From assembly GCF_017114825.1 (NCBI RefSeq), contig NZ_JADEVO010000011.1, positions 62,001-126,000 of the forward strand: a stretch of 64,000 nucleotides of DNA, given 5' to 3'. A program made the position numbers and the translations under genes. Under the pieces are notes generated by a model. It ran no database searches, was not told the origin of the DNA, and was given only the letters and a program-made list of their open reading frames with translations. Of the stretch, positions 37,241 through 49,803 are shown in pieces. The stretch's first letter is position 1, and each line of letters starts with the position of its first letter. Origin of the DNA: Pseudomonas gregormendelii (lineage in GTDB: Bacteria; Pseudomonadota; Gammaproteobacteria; Pseudomonadales; Pseudomonadaceae).

Positions 37241-38325
37241 TAGCCGTGTTCCTTCTCGAACTCTGCCATGTACGAAATCAGTGCGTTGACCGCAACGATA
37301 TCGACGGCGTTATAGATGGAGGCGCGCATGCCGCCCACGGAACGATGGCCCTTGAGGTTCAGCAGGCCACGTTCTTCGGCACCGGCCAGGAACGGCTTGT
37401 CTAGACGGTCGTCCGCCAGGCGGAACGGCACGTTCATCCACGAGCGGTCGGACTTGTTGATCGGGTTGCTGTACAGGCCGCTGGCATCGATAAAGTCATA
37501 CAGCGTGCGCTGTTTCACTTCGTTGAGCTTGCCGATGGCCTCGACGCCGCCCTGCTCCTTGAGCCATTCGAACACCAGGCCGGACAGGTACCAGGCCAAG
37601 GTCGGCGGGGTGTTGTACATCGAGCCGTTGTCGGCCGCGACCTTGTAGTTGAGCATGGTCGGGCACAGGGAACGGGCGCGCCCGAGCAGGTCTTCGCGAA
37701 CGATGTTGACCACGATACCGCTCGGGCCGATGTTCTTCTGGGCGCCGGCGTAGATCATGCCGAAGCGCGACACATCGATTGGACGCGAGAGGATGTCCGA
37801 GGACATGTCGGCAACCAGCGGGACGTCACCGGTTTCCGGGACCCACTGGAATTCCAGGCCGCCGATGGTTTCGTTCGGGGCGTAGTGGACGTAGGCGGCG
37901 TCTTTGGACAGCTGCCACTCGTTCTGGCCAGGAATGGCGAAGTAGTCGTAGGGCTTGGCAGTGCCGGCAACGTTGACGTGACCGTAGCGCGAAGCTTCTT
38001 CGATGGCTTTTTGCGACCAGATACCGGTGTCGATGTAGTCGGCAGAGCCGCTTTCCGGCAGCAGGTTCAGCGGAATCTGGGCGAATTGCTGACTGGCGCC
38101 ACCCTGCAGGAACAGCACTTTGTAGTTGGAGGGGATATTGAGCAGATCACGCAGATCCTGCTCGGCCTTGGTGGCGATGGACACGAACTCATCGCTGCGA
38201 TGGCTCATTTCCATGACCGACAGGCCCTTGCCATGCCAATCAAGGAGTTCACCCTGAGCGCGCTTCAGGACAGCTTCGGGAAGCGCCGCAGGACCGGCAC
38301 AGAAGTTATAGGCTCTCTTGCTCAC
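37240..38325 (-). CDS. serC: Phosphoserine aminotransferase
   Basis: This 361-residue PLP enzyme makes phosphoserine, and also acts in pyridoxine synthesis. RAYNFCAGPAALPEAVL, MSHRSDEF, GGASQQFAQIP and the PLP lysine K197 in GAQKNIGPSG are present, and GHRSVGGMRASIYNA is at the end. I chose GTG 38325, which gives the family's exact length and N-terminus; the open frame continues 12 codons upstream without family resemblance. It is the first gene of the aromatic supraoperon. Confidence 0.96.
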   Translation of the reverse strand: MSKRAYNFCAGPAALPEAVLKRAQGELLDWHGKGLSVMEMSHRSDEFVSIATKAEQDLRDLLNIPSNYKVLFLQGGASQQFAQIPLNLLPESGSADYIDTGIWSQKAIEEASRYGHVNVAGTAKPYDYFAIPGQNEWQLSKDAAYVHYAPNETIGGLEFQWVPETGDVPLVADMSSDILSRPIDVSRFGMIYAGAQKNIGPSGIVVNIVREDLLGRARSLCPTMLNYKVAADNGSMYNTPPTLAWYLSGLVFEWLKEQGGVEAIGKLNEVKQRTLYDFIDASGLYSNPINKSDRSWMNVPFRLADDRLDKPFLAGAEERGLLNLKGHRSVGGMRASIYNAVDIVAVNALISYMAEFEKEHG

Positions 38326-38417
38326 ATCCAATCTCGCTCTGATTTGGTGGTAGTCACGCAATAAATCTGAAAACTGAAGACTCTGGAAACTCTGGATATC
38401 TGGACATGTTGATATCT

Positions 38418-38514
38418 GTAGGAGCTGCCGAGTGAAACGAGGCTGCGATCTTTTGATAGTACGGACAAGGCAAGATCAAAAGATCGCAGCCTCGTTTCAC
38501 TCGGCAGCTCCTAC
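38418..38514. repeat. REP pair (family B) with perfect 40-bp arms
   Basis: The left arm 38418-38457 and right arm 38475-38514 are perfect reverse complements over 40 bp with a 17-bp spacer. The ends carry the family-B core GTAGGAGCTGCCG and GATCTTTTGAT; the middle AGTGAAACGAGGCTGC differs from other copies, which have GAAGGCTGC. It lies between gyrA and serC. Confidence 0.95.
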
Positions 38515-38546
38515 GGGTTCTACATTCCATATTCAAACAGGCGAAA

Positions 38547-38577
38547 CAACAAGGGGGCGAATTTTCATCCGCCCCCC
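38547..38577 (-). terminator. Terminator after gyrA
   Basis: On the minus strand GGGGGCG and CGCCCCC form a stem with a 10-nt loop followed by TTGTTTCG, just after the gyrA stop. Confidence 0.65.
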
Positions 38578-38589
38578 CTGTGTGTCCGC

Positions 38590-41247
<2,658 letters not shown>

Positions 41248-41671
41248 GAGAAGCCTGATTCCTTTTTCTGGTGAAACCTCGTCACATCCATATGGGACGA
41301 ACGAAGCTCGCCGCTGCAGGCTGAGTGCCATGCACCGACTTACGACAAATCACGAGTTATGCATGGATCTGCGCAGTAAAGACAGCCGCATCGGGCTACC
41401 TTGGAAACCGCCGAATGTTATCACAAGAGCCGCCACGCACCTATCCCCTTGATGCGCATGGAGTGTAGTTAGTTGACTGGTGGCGGGCTTGAAGAGGACG
41501 AGAGAGGCTCAGAGCTACTGAAAATGCAGAATCAGGCGCCAAATTACGACGGTTTACTGACTTTCAGACCCTAGTCGCCAGCAGGCTGGCTCCCACATTG
41601 ATCCGAATCGATCACAAACCCTGTGGGAGCCAGCCTGCTGGCGATGGCGTCCCGTGGAACGCCACTAATAA
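41248..41671. other. 424-bp gap before gyrA, with REP pair
   Basis: It holds the gyrA promoter region (no strong box can be picked by eye) and, at 41576-41643, a REP pair. No gene is visible on either strand. Confidence 0.6.
41576..41643. repeat. REP pair (family C)
   Basis: Perfect 22-bp arms at 41576-41597 and 41622-41643 with the core GGAGCCAGCCTGCTGGCG. It lies just after mtnA. This is a different sequence family from the REPs at 1901 and 3533, with a GTGGGAGCC start resembling family A. Confidence 0.92.
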
Positions 41672-42748
41672 TCAATGCAGACGCTTGCGGCACATCAACT
41701 GCGCCATCTTCGCGGTGTCCGGACGCTCGACAATGCCCTTCTCGGTCACGATCGCATCGATCAGGTCCGCAGGCGTCACGTCAAACACCGGGTTGAACGC
41801 ATCGACATCCGCGCCGACCCGCTTGCCGCCGACTTCCAGCAACTCGCGCCCGTCACGCTCCTCGATCGGAATGTCGTCGCCGCTCGCCAGTTGCATGTCG
41901 ATGGTCGAACTCGGCGCCACCACCATGAAGCGTACGCCGTGGTGCATGGCATTGACCGCCAGCTGATAGGTGCCGATCTTGTTCGCCACATCGCCATTGG
42001 CCGTGATCCGGTCAGCGCCGACGATGACCCAGGTAATGCCTTTGGTCTTCATGATATGCGCTGCCGCGGAGTCGGCGTTGACCGTCACCGGGATGCCTTC
42101 ATTTGCCAGCTCCCAGGCCGTCAGCCGTGAACCCTGCAGCCACGGCCGGGTTTCGTCGGCATAAACGCGCTCGACCATGCCTTCGATGAACGCACCGCGG
42201 ATCACCCCCAGCGCCGTGCCGAACCCGCCAGTGGCCAGCGCGCCGGTGTTGCAATGGGTGAGGATCGCCTGGGCGTTACCCTGGTGCTTGCGGATCAGGT
42301 CCACGCCCAGTTGTGCCATGGTCAGGTTGGCTTCGCGATCACTTTCGTGAATGGCAATGGCTTCAGCTTCCAGCGCCGCCAGCGGGTCAGCCTGACTCTT
42401 CACGCGATCAAGCCGATCATGCATGCGCCCCAGTGCCCAGAACAGGTTGACCGCAGTAGGTCGAGAGTCGGCCAGCAGGGCAAAATCCTCTTCCAGCGCC
42501 GCATACCAGTCGCCGCCTTGGGCAACCCGGGCGCGCGCCGCCAGCACGATGCCATAGGCCGCACTGATGCCAATCGCCGGAGCGCCACGCACCACCATCG
42601 AGCGAATGGCCTCGGCGACACCGGCGGCGTCGGTATAGGCGATCCAGGTTTCCTCGAACGGCAGAACACGCTGATCCAGCAGGTACAGGGCGCCATCACG
42701 CCAATCGATGGCCTTCACTTTCTCCGCAGCCAACAGTCGATCGCGCAT
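41672..42748 (-). CDS. mtnA: Methylthioribose-1-phosphate isomerase
   Basis: This 358-residue enzyme of the eIF2B-like family turns 5-methylthioribose-1-phosphate into methylthioribulose-1-phosphate in methionine salvage. [36 protein letters not shown] with the catalytic Cys, and [22 protein letters not shown] with the catalytic Asp are present. It starts at ATG 42748 and is divergent from mtaD, whose enzyme deaminates methylthioadenosine, so both serve the same salvage route. Confidence 0.96.
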   Translation of the reverse strand: MRDRLLAAEKVKAIDWRDGALYLLDQRVLPFEETWIAYTDAAGVAEAIRSMVVRGAPAIGISAAYGIVLAARARVAQGGDWYAALEEDFALLADSRPTAVNLFWALGRMHDRLDRVKSQADPLAALEAEAIAIHESDREANLTMAQLGVDLIRKHQGNAQAILTHCNTGALATGGFGTALGVIRGAFIEGMVERVYADETRPWLQGSRLTAWELANEGIPVTVNADSAAAHIMKTKGITWVIVGADRITANGDVANKIGTYQLAVNAMHHGVRFMVVAPSSTIDMQLASGDDIPIEERDGRELLEVGGKRVGADVDAFNPVFDVTPADLIDAIVTEKGIVERPDTAKMAQLMCRKRLH

Positions 42749-42855
42749 TATTCACCCCGCACTCAGAAACAAAGCCGCCGATTATAGCGATCCCCCCGCC
42801 AAGACGCTCGGGTATACTTCGCCATCCTTTACAAAAGCCCTGGAACCGATCCTCG

Positions 42856-44190
42856 ATGCCGAACACTGCCGCTGCGCTCGACCTGTTGTTGCTGCCGACC
42901 TGGCTGGTACCCATCGAACCCGCTGGCGTAGTCCTCAAGGAGCACGCCATCGGCATCCGCGACGGGCGCATCGTATTTATCGGCCCTCGCAGCGCGGCAT
43001 TGAAGCTTGAGGCCCGCGAAGTACGGGAATTGCCGGACATGCTGCTCAGCCCGGGCCTGATCAATGCCCACGGCCATGCGGCCATGACGCTGTTCCGTGG
43101 CCTGGCCGATGACCTGCCCCTGATGACCTGGCTGGAAAACCACATCTGGCCCGCCGAAGCCAAGTGGGTCGATGAAGAATTCGTGCGTGACGGCACCGAC
43201 CTGGCAATCGCCGAACAGATCAAAGGCGGCATCACCTGCTTCTCTGACATGTACTTCTTCCCCAAGGTTGCCAGCGAGCGCGTGCACAACAGCGGTATTC
43301 GCGCGCAAATCGCGATTCCGATCCTCGACTTCCCCATTCCCGGCGCCAGCACGGCGGACGAAGCCATTCGTCAGGGCGTGGAGCTGTTTGGCGATCTCAA
43401 GCACCATGAGCGCATCAGGATCACCTTCGGCCCCCATGCACCCTACACGGTGGGCGACGAAAACCTGGAGAAAATCCGCGTGATCGCCGAAGAGCTGGAT
43501 GCCTCCATTCACATGCACGTGCATGAGACAGCTTTTGAAGTGCAGCAGTCGGTAGAACAGCGCGGCGAACGCCCGCTGGCCCGGCTCGCTCGCCTGGGAC
43601 TGTTGGGGCCGCGCTTCCAGGCGGTGCACATGACCCAGATCAGCGATGAAGACCTGCAACTGCTGGTAGAAAGCAATACCAACGTTATCCACTGCCCGGA
43701 GTCGAACCTCAAGCTGGCCAGCGGATTCTGCCCGGTGGAGCGTTTATGGCAGGCCGGGGTCAATGTCGCCGTGGGTACCGATGGTGCCGCCAGCAACAAT
43801 GACCTGGATTTGCTCGGCGAAACCCGCACCGCTGCGTTGCTGGCCAAGGCCGTCGCCGGCTCGGCCACCGCCCTGGATGCCCATCGCGCGCTGCGCATGG
43901 CCACGCTCAACGGCGCCCGGGCGCTGGGGATCGATGCCGAAGTGGGTTCGCTGGAAGTCGGCAAGGCGGCGGACATCGTGGCGTTCGATCTGTCCGGGCT
44001 GGCGCAACAACCCGTGTATGACCCGGTTTCGCAGCTTATATATGCCACCGGTCGCGACTGCGTGAAACACCTGTGGGTCGCCGGCAAGCAATTGCTCGAC
44101 GACCGTCGCCTGACCCGCCTTGACGAAGAGCACCTGTGTGCCACCGCCAAGGCCTGGGGCCAGCGCATCAGCGGCCGCACCGAATCGTAA
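42856..44190 (+). CDS. mtaD: Methylthioadenosine/S-adenosylhomocysteine deaminase (TRZ/ATZ amidohydrolase)
   Basis: This 444-residue metal-dependent amidohydrolase deaminates methylthioadenosine, giving methylthioinosine in the pseudomonad salvage route. Metal ligands are visible in [20 protein letters not shown] and the final [16 protein letters not shown]sp. A TATACT box at 42813-42818 may be the -10 element. It is divergent from mtnA across 107 bp. Assignment to MTA rather than other purine substrates rests on family and context. Confidence 0.9.
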   Translation: MPNTAAALDLLLLPTWLVPIEPAGVVLKEHAIGIRDGRIVFIGPRSAALKLEAREVRELPDMLLSPGLINAHGHAAMTLFRGLADDLPLMTWLENHIWPAEAKWVDEEFVRDGTDLAIAEQIKGGITCFSDMYFFPKVASERVHNSGIRAQIAIPILDFPIPGASTADEAIRQGVELFGDLKHHERIRITFGPHAPYTVGDENLEKIRVIAEELDASIHMHVHETAFEVQQSVEQRGERPLARLARLGLLGPRFQAVHMTQISDEDLQLLVESNTNVIHCPESNLKLASGFCPVERLWQAGVNVAVGTDGAASNNDLDLLGETRTAALLAKAVAGSATALDAHRALRMATLNGARALGIDAEVGSLEVGKAADIVAFDLSGLAQQPVYDPVSQLIYATGRDCVKHLWVAGKQLLDDRRLTRLDEEHLCATAKAWGQRISGRTES

Positions 44191-44247
44191 GCCCCCCGGA
44201 ACAGATTCCGGGGCAACAGGATTTTTCAAGTTTTAGAGGATTGAACC

Positions 44248-44946
44248 ATGAGCAACGTCGACTACGCCGAAATCGCCAAATTCGAAGCCCTGGCCCATCG
44301 CTGGTGGGACCGCGAGAGCGAGTTCAAGCCGCTGCACGATATCAACCCGCTGCGGGTCAACTGGATTGACGAACGCGTCAACCTGGCCGGCAAGAAAGTC
44401 CTCGACGTCGGTTGCGGCGGCGGCATTCTCAGTGAGGCCATGGCCCAGCGCGGCGCGACAGTCATGGGCATCGACATGGGCGAAGCCCCGCTGGCGGTCG
44501 CTCAATTGCACCAGCTGGAATCGGGTGTCACCGTCGAATACCGGCAGATCACTGCCGAAGCCCTGGCCGAAGAAATGCCCGAGCAGTTCGACGTCGTTAC
44601 CTGCCTGGAAATGCTTGAGCACGTACCGGATCCGTCCTCGGTGATCCGCGCCTGCTACCGCATGGTCAAGCCCGGCGGCCAGGTGTTCTTCTCCACCATC
44701 AACCGCAATCCGAAGGCCTACCTGTTCGCCATCGTCGGCGCCGAATACATCATGAAGCTGCTGCCTCGCGGCACCCATGACTTCAAGAAATTCATTCGTC
44801 CCTCGGAACTGGGTGCCTGGAGCCGCATGGCCGGCCTGACGGTCAAGGACATCATCGGCCTGACCTACAACCCGCTGACCAAGCACTACAAACTGGCCTC
44901 CGATGTGGACGTCAACTACATGATCCAGACCCTGCGCGAGGAGTAA
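44248..44946 (+). CDS. ubiG: Ubiquinone O-methyltransferase UbiG
   Basis: This 232-residue SAM-dependent enzyme does both O-methylations in ubiquinone synthesis. It starts [21 protein letters not shown], has the SAM motif [27 protein letters not shown] and the [12 protein letters not shown] and [17 protein letters not shown] stretches of the family. It lies 57 bp after mtaD and 4 bp before mupP, likely one transcript. Confidence 0.97.
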   Translation: MSNVDYAEIAKFEALAHRWWDRESEFKPLHDINPLRVNWIDERVNLAGKKVLDVGCGGGILSEAMAQRGATVMGIDMGEAPLAVAQLHQLESGVTVEYRQITAEALAEEMPEQFDVVTCLEMLEHVPDPSSVIRACYRMVKPGGQVFFSTINRNPKAYLFAIVGAEYIMKLLPRGTHDFKKFIRPSELGAWSRMAGLTVKDIIGLTYNPLTKHYKLASDVDVNYMIQTLREE

Positions 44947-44950
44947 GCCG

Positions 44951-45622
44951 ATGCGTATCAGAGCGGTCCTTTTCGACATGGATGGCACGCTGCTCGACAC
45001 CGCGCCGGACTTCATTGCCATTTGCCAGGCCATGCTCGCCGAGCGCGGCCTGCCGGCCATCAATGACAAGTACATCCGCGACGAAATCTCCGGCGGCGCC
45101 AAGGCGATGGTCGCAGCGACCTTTGCCATGGACCCGGAGGCGCCCGGCTTCGAAGCGCTGCGCCTGGAATTCCTCGAGCGCTACCTCAAGGGATGTGCGG
45201 TGCACAGCAAGCTGTTCGACGGCATGGGCGAACTGCTGGCCGACATCGAGAAAGCCAACCTGATCTGGGGCGTGGTCACCAACAAACCGGTGCGCTTCGC
45301 CGAGCCGATCATGCAGCAGCTGGGCCTGGCCGAGCGTTCGGCACTGCTGATCTGCCCGGATCATGTGAAGAACAGCAAGCCGGACCCGGAGCCGTTGATC
45401 CTTGCGTGCAAGATGCTCGACCTGGACCCGGCCAGCGTGCTGTTCGTGGGCGATGACCTGCGCGATATCGAGTCCGGCCGTGATGCCGGGACCCGCACTG
45501 CGGCGGTCACCTACGGCTACATTCATCCGGACGATAACCCGCGGCACTGGGGTGCGGATGTGGTGGTGGATCATCCGCTGGAGTTGCGCAAGGTGCTTGA
45601 TAGCGCTTTGTGTAGTTGCTGA
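44951..45622 (+). CDS. mupP: N-acetylmuramic acid 6-phosphate phosphatase MupP
   Basis: This 223-residue HAD phosphatase has the nucleophile motif [14 protein letters not shown], motif II VVTNKP and motif [18 protein letters not shown]. It resembles phosphoglycolate phosphatase, but in pseudomonads the copy next to ubiG and yciK is MupP, which dephosphorylates MurNAc-6-phosphate in the peptidoglycan recycling route that bypasses de novo MurNAc synthesis. Loss of that route affects fosfomycin and beta-lactam responses. The call depends partly on this gene order. Confidence 0.88.
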   Translation: MRIRAVLFDMDGTLLDTAPDFIAICQAMLAERGLPAINDKYIRDEISGGAKAMVAATFAMDPEAPGFEALRLEFLERYLKGCAVHSKLFDGMGELLADIEKANLIWGVVTNKPVRFAEPIMQQLGLAERSALLICPDHVKNSKPDPEPLILACKMLDLDPASVLFVGDDLRDIESGRDAGTRTAAVTYGYIHPDDNPRHWGADVVVDHPLELRKVLDSALCSC

Positions 45623-45629
45623 TTAAAGT

Positions 45630-45699
45630 CAAAAGATCGCAGCCTTCGGCAGCTCCTACGCCGACCACTGTAGGAGCTGCCGCAGGCTGCGATATTTTG
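45630..45699. repeat. REP pair (family B), tail-to-tail
   Basis: AAAAGATCGCAGCCTTCGGC...CTCCTAC (45630-45659) faces GTAGGAGCTGCCGCAGGCTG (45670-45699) across 10 bp. Orientation is opposite to the pair at 38418, so that the CTCCTAC ends meet. It lies between mupP and yciK and may end the mupP transcript. Confidence 0.9.
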
Positions 45700-45730
45700 G
45701 GCTCGCTAATGGTTTTTGTTCGAGGTTCTC

Positions 45731-46471
45731 ATGTTTGATTATTCCGCCCGCCCTGAATTGCTCAAGGACCGGGTCATTCTGGTCACCGGCGCAGGTCGCG
45801 GCATTGGCGCTGCGGCTGCGAAAACCTACGCAGCCCATGGCGCAACCGTACTGCTGCTGGGCAAGACCGAAGCCAACCTGACCCAGGTCTACGACGAGAT
45901 CGAAGCCGCTGGCCACCCGCAACCGGCCGTCATCCCGTTCAACCTCGAAACCGCCCTGCCCCATCAATACGATGAACTGGCGGCGATGATCGAAACCGAG
46001 TTCGGCCACCTCGACGGCCTGCTGCACAACGCCTCGATCATTGGCCCGCGTACGCCGATCGAACAGCTGTCGGGCGAAAACTTCATGCGCGTCATGCAAG
46101 TCAACGTCAATGCCATGTTCATGCTCACCAGCACCCTGCTGCCGCTGCTCAAGCTGTCCCAGGACGCCTCGGTGGTGTTCACCTCCAGCAGCGTGGGGCG
46201 CAAGGGCCGGGCGTACTGGGGCGCTTACGGTGTGTCCAAGTTCGCCACCGAAGGCCTGATGCAAACGCTGGCCGACGAGGTCGATACCGTTGCGCCAGTG
46301 CGCTCCAACAGCATCAACCCGGGCGCGACCCGCACCAGCATGCGCGCCCAGGCTTACCCTGGGGAAAATCCGCTGAACAACCCGACCCCCGAGGAGATCA
46401 TGCCGGTCTATCTGTACCTGATGGGCCCGGACAGTTCCGGGGTCAACGGTCAGGCTTTTAACGCCCAGTAA
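45731..46471 (+). CDS. yciK: YciK-family SDR oxidoreductase
   Basis: This 246-residue short-chain dehydrogenase has the cofactor motif VTGAGRGIGAAAAKTYAAHGA, LLHNASIIGP in place of NNAG, and the catalytic Ser and YGVSKFA. It is the conserved YciK group, whose substrate is unknown. ATG 45731 with GAGG 5-8 nt upstream is preferred to a TTG five codons earlier. It follows mupP in pseudomonads generally; here a REP pair separates them. Confidence 0.93.
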   Translation: MFDYSARPELLKDRVILVTGAGRGIGAAAAKTYAAHGATVLLLGKTEANLTQVYDEIEAAGHPQPAVIPFNLETALPHQYDELAAMIETEFGHLDGLLHNASIIGPRTPIEQLSGENFMRVMQVNVNAMFMLTSTLLPLLKLSQDASVVFTSSSVGRKGRAYWGAYGVSKFATEGLMQTLADEVDTVAPVRSNSINPGATRTSMRAQAYPGENPLNNPTPEEIMPVYLYLMGPDSSGVNGQAFNAQ

Positions 46472-46845
46472 TACCGCACGTCGCCTTCGTGCCGCGCCGG
46501 CTTTTCGCCGCGGCACCTGTCAGGCGACGCAACTGAGCCTTATTTAAGTCAAACATCCGTCACCGATTCCTGACCAAACGCCTTAGCCAGCAGATAACCC
46601 GTTGATTTAAAGTAATTTTTATTCAAATGAACCGAATGGCATGAGTTTCGCTCTAACTTTGCTCAGACACGCGAGTGATAGCAGATAGGGGCAGGGCTCC
46701 AGTCGATAGGTTACTAATCGTCGGCAAAGCGGACTAGACTTGGCACAGATGTCCTACGGGACTGACGGATCAGTATGACGCGCAGCCCACAAGCCGCTCT
46801 CACCCAGCTTGTAAGACAGTCTTACTGCTCAGGGGCGCATGCAAT
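46472..46845. other. 374-bp gap before the diguanylate cyclase
   Basis: It contains a sigma-54-like site at 46637-46652 and a 24-codon ORF at 46775-46849 that overlaps the next gene. The first 100 bp contain imperfect GC-rich inverted repeats, possibly a yciK terminator. Nothing else stands out. Confidence 0.5.
46637..46652 (+). promoter_or_regulatory. Sigma-54-like promoter
   Basis: TGGCATGAGTTTCGCT has GG at 46638-46639 and GC at 46650-46651 with 10 nt between, close to TGGCACG-N4-TTGC. A transcript from here would have a leader of about 180 nt before the GGDEF gene. Confidence 0.45.
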
Positions 46846-46849
46846 ATGA
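46775..46849 (+). CDS. Putative 24-residue leader peptide
   Basis: ATG 46775 opens a 24-residue frame, MTRSPQAALTQLVRQSYCSG plus four residues, whose TGA overlaps the ATG of the diguanylate cyclase gene by 4 bp (ATGA). Such overlap can couple translation. The ribosome site (GACGGAT) is weak, and a frame of this length could be chance. Confidence 0.35.
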   Translation: MTRSPQAALTQLVRQSYCSGAHAI

Positions 46850-47772
46850 AATCACCTTCCCAGACCAACGCAATTGACTTCGACAGTGCCAAATTGCAAC
46901 GCCTGGGCTTTGGTCAACAGCCCCGGATTCTGGAAAGGCCCATCAGTCTTGCGCAAGTACGCCAGCAGCTGGTGTTGCAACTGCAAACCAGCCTGGAACC
47001 ACAGCGCATACTCGGGCTCTTCTTCCGCGAGATCCAGCGACTCGTGACACTCGACGCCTTGAGCTACCAGCACAAGGCCAGCGACCTGCGCCTGGAATTC
47101 GGCCAGCGCGGCCACCACTCCATCAGCTACAGCCTGAGCCATGAGGGCGAACATCTGGGCGAGCTGACGTTCCGCCGCAATCAGCGCTTCACCGAACAGG
47201 AGCAGGGCAACCTCGAATCACTGTTGTCTGCACTGCTGTTTCCGATGCGCAACGCCCTGCTCTACCGAGTGGCCACGCAGAGCGCCTTGCGCGATCCGCT
47301 GACGGACACCGGCAACCGTGTCGCCATGGACCAGACGCTGCAGCGGGAAATCGACATGTCGCGCCGGCATTTGCAGCCGCTTTCGCTATTGATGCTGGAC
47401 ATCGACCACTTCAAGTGCATCAACGACACTCATGGGCACAGCGCTGGTGATGAAGTGCTCAAGGCCGTTGCTGCCTCGATCAAGGGCCAGTTGCGCAATG
47501 TAGACATGGTGTTCCGCTATGGCGGCGAGGAGTTTCTGATCCTGCTGTCCAACACCGGCCGTGAAGCGGCGGCCATGGTCGGCGAGCGCCTGCGTTTTGC
47601 CACCCAGACCAGGGAGTACCTGGCGGACGGTAAATCCATTGAATTGACGGTGAGCCTTGGCTGTTCGACCTTGCTGCCCGGCGAATCCGCCGAGAGCCTG
47701 TTGCGCCGGGCCGATAGCGCGCTGTACGTGGCCAAGCGCGAAGGCCGTAACCGGCTGGCCATGGCCGGCTGA
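46846..47772 (+). CDS. Diguanylate cyclase (GAF-like plus GGDEF)
   Basis: This 308-residue soluble protein makes cyclic di-GMP. The N-terminal 145 residues look like a GAF-type sensor; the GGDEF domain (about 148-305) has the active-site motif GGEEF at 226-230 and the inhibitory site RNVD at 217-220, five residues before it, so it should be active and feedback-inhibited. No membrane segment is present. Position after ubiG-mupP-yciK matches PA3177 of P. aeruginosa as I recall the map, a cyclase linked to biofilm tolerance. The ligand of the sensor is unknown. Confidence 0.9.
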   Translation: MKSPSQTNAIDFDSAKLQRLGFGQQPRILERPISLAQVRQQLVLQLQTSLEPQRILGLFFREIQRLVTLDALSYQHKASDLRLEFGQRGHHSISYSLSHEGEHLGELTFRRNQRFTEQEQGNLESLLSALLFPMRNALLYRVATQSALRDPLTDTGNRVAMDQTLQREIDMSRRHLQPLSLLMLDIDHFKCINDTHGHSAGDEVLKAVAASIKGQLRNVDMVFRYGGEEFLILLSNTGREAAAMVGERLRFATQTREYLADGKSIELTVSLGCSTLLPGESAESLLRRADSALYVAKREGRNRLAMAG

Positions 47773-47816
47773 GTTCGCCTGCGGGCACGCTGATGATGCG
47801 GCCCGCGGCGACTGTT

Positions 47817-49691
47817 TTAGCGCACCGCACCACGCAGCTCGCCCACCAGGTTTCGCAGCTTGGCCGGCTCGGCGTCCTCGACGGGCACTGCGGCCCCAGC
47901 CACCAGGGTCACCCTCGACCACAATCGACGAAATAATCCCTTGCCCGGATCGCGGCTGAAGAAACTCCCCCACAACCCCTGCAACGCCAGCGGAATCACC
48001 GGCACCGGTGTTTCTTCGAGAATGCGCGTCAAACCGCCCCTGAACTCGTTGATTTCGCCATCGACGGTCAGCTTGCCTTCCGGAAAGATGCACACCAGTT
48101 CACCCTCCTTCAGGTATTGAGCAATGCGCGTGAAGGCCTTCTCGTAGATCTGGATATCTTCCTGGCGCCCGGCGATCGGGATCGTCCCGGCTGTGCGAAA
48201 GATGAAATTGAGCACCGGCAGGTTGTAGATCTTGTAGTACATCACAAAGCGAATCGGCCGGCGCACCGCCCCGCCAATCAGCAAGGCGTCAACAAAGGAT
48301 ACGTGGTTGCACACCAGCAATGCCGCGCCTTCATCAGGAATCTGCTCCAGGTTGCGATGCTCGACGCGGTACATGGAATGGCTGAGCAGCCAGATCATGA
48401 AGCGCATGCTGAACTCGGGAACAATGCTGAAGATGTAGGCATTGACGCCGATGTTGAGCAGCGACACCACCAGGAACAGCTGCGGGATCGACAGCTCGAC
48501 CATGCTCAGCAGAACGATCGAGACAATCGCCGAGACCACCATGAACAGCGCGTTGAGGATGTTGTTGGCAGCGATGACCCGCGCCCGCTCGTTCTCCGGC
48601 GTGCGCGACTGGATCAGCGCGTACAGCGGAACGATGTAAAAACCGCCAAATACGCCGAGTCCCAGGATGTCGATCAACACCAGCCAGGTATGGGCGAACC
48701 CCAGCACTTCAAGCCAGCCGTGGCCCGTGACGCTGTCCGGAATCCCGCCGGAATGCCACCACAGCAACAGTCCGAACACCGTCAGGCCAAACGAGCCGAA
48801 CGGCACCAGACCGATCTCGACTTTGCGCCCCGAGAGCTTCTCGCACAGCATCGAGCCAAGCGCGATGCCCACCGAAAACACCGTCAGGATCAACGTCACT
48901 ACGGTCTCGTCGCCGTGCATCCATTCCTTGGCGTAAGCCGGGATCTGCGTCAGGTAGATTGCGCCGACAGACCAGAACCACGAGTTGCCGACGATCGAAC
49001 GCGACACCGCCGGAGTCTGCCCCAGGCCCAATTTCAAAGTCGCCCAGGACTGGCTGAAGATGTTCCAGTTCAGGCGCATCTGCGGGGATGACGCGGCAGC
49101 ACGCGGAATGCTGCGACTGGCGAGGTAGCCGAGCACGGCCACGCCGATGATCGCGGTGGAAACAATCGGTGCGTAATGACTGGACGACATCATGATGCCG
49201 GCGCCGATGGTGCCCGCGAGAATCGCCAGGAAGGTGCCCATTTCCACTAGCCCGTTGCCGCCCACCAGCTCCTCATCGCGCAAGGCCTGGGGCAGGATCG
49301 AGTATTTCACCGGACCAAACAGCGCGGAGTGAGTGCCCATGGCAAACAGCGCCAGCAGCATCAACCACAGGTGGTCGAACATGAAACCCACCGCGCCGAC
49401 CGCCATGATGGCGATTTCCCCGAGCTTGATCAGGCGGATCAGCGCGTCCTTGGCAAACTTCTCGCCGAACTGACCAGCCAGCGCCGAGAACAGGAAAAAC
49501 GGCAGGATAAACAGCAACGCACACAGATTGACCCAGATCGAGCGATCGCCATCGATGGTCAGCTTGTACAGGATGGCGAGGATCAGCGACTGCTTGAATA
49601 TGTTGTCGTTGAATGCCCCGAGGGACTGTGTCACGAAAAACGGCAGGAAACGCCGGGTGCGCAGCAAAGTGAACTGTGAGGGATGACTCAT
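47817..49691 (-). CDS. LplT-like MFS flippase fused to PlsC acyltransferase
   Basis: This 624-residue membrane protein has an N-terminal MFS module of about 12 helices (residues about 15-420, starting FLPFFVTQSLGAFNDNIFKQ, the LplT lysophospholipid-flippase signature) and a C-terminal PlsC acyltransferase with the HX4D motif at His463-Asp468 (NHVSFVDALL) and FPEGKLT. E. coli splits these jobs between LplT and Aas; here import and re-acylation of lysophospholipid appear joined, but the AMP-binding synthetase part of Aas is absent. It converges on the diguanylate cyclase gene. Confidence 0.9.
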   Translation of the reverse strand: MSHPSQFTLLRTRRFLPFFVTQSLGAFNDNIFKQSLILAILYKLTIDGDRSIWVNLCALLFILPFFLFSALAGQFGEKFAKDALIRLIKLGEIAIMAVGAVGFMFDHLWLMLLALFAMGTHSALFGPVKYSILPQALRDEELVGGNGLVEMGTFLAILAGTIGAGIMMSSSHYAPIVSTAIIGVAVLGYLASRSIPRAAASSPQMRLNWNIFSQSWATLKLGLGQTPAVSRSIVGNSWFWSVGAIYLTQIPAYAKEWMHGDETVVTLILTVFSVGIALGSMLCEKLSGRKVEIGLVPFGSFGLTVFGLLLWWHSGGIPDSVTGHGWLEVLGFAHTWLVLIDILGLGVFGGFYIVPLYALIQSRTPENERARVIAANNILNALFMVVSAIVSIVLLSMVELSIPQLFLVVSLLNIGVNAYIFSIVPEFSMRFMIWLLSHSMYRVEHRNLEQIPDEGAALLVCNHVSFVDALLIGGAVRRPIRFVMYYKIYNLPVLNFIFRTAGTIPIAGRQEDIQIYEKAFTRIAQYLKEGELVCIFPEGKLTVDGEINEFRGGLTRILEETPVPVIPLALQGLWGSFFSRDPGKGLFRRLWSRVTLVAGAAVPVEDAEPAKLRNLVGELRGAVR

Positions 49692-49803
49692 CTTCCGTGT
49701 GTCCCCGTGATGATTTTGGGTAATGAGTGGCGTCTAAACCAGTGCATACAGTACTTGGAATGACAAATCCTGCTTCAGGCCACAAATTACCTGTGTTCGC
49801 CGT

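Noticed and set aside
34871..37243. 790-codon open frame on the plus strand opposite hisC and pheA
   Set aside because: It is antisense to two clearly recognised genes in the supraoperon; high GC content keeps this frame open and its translation resembles no family.
47773..47816. Terminator between the convergent diguanylate cyclase and LplT-PlsC genes
   Set aside because: There are GC-rich partial inverted repeats but no clean stem and no proper T-run.
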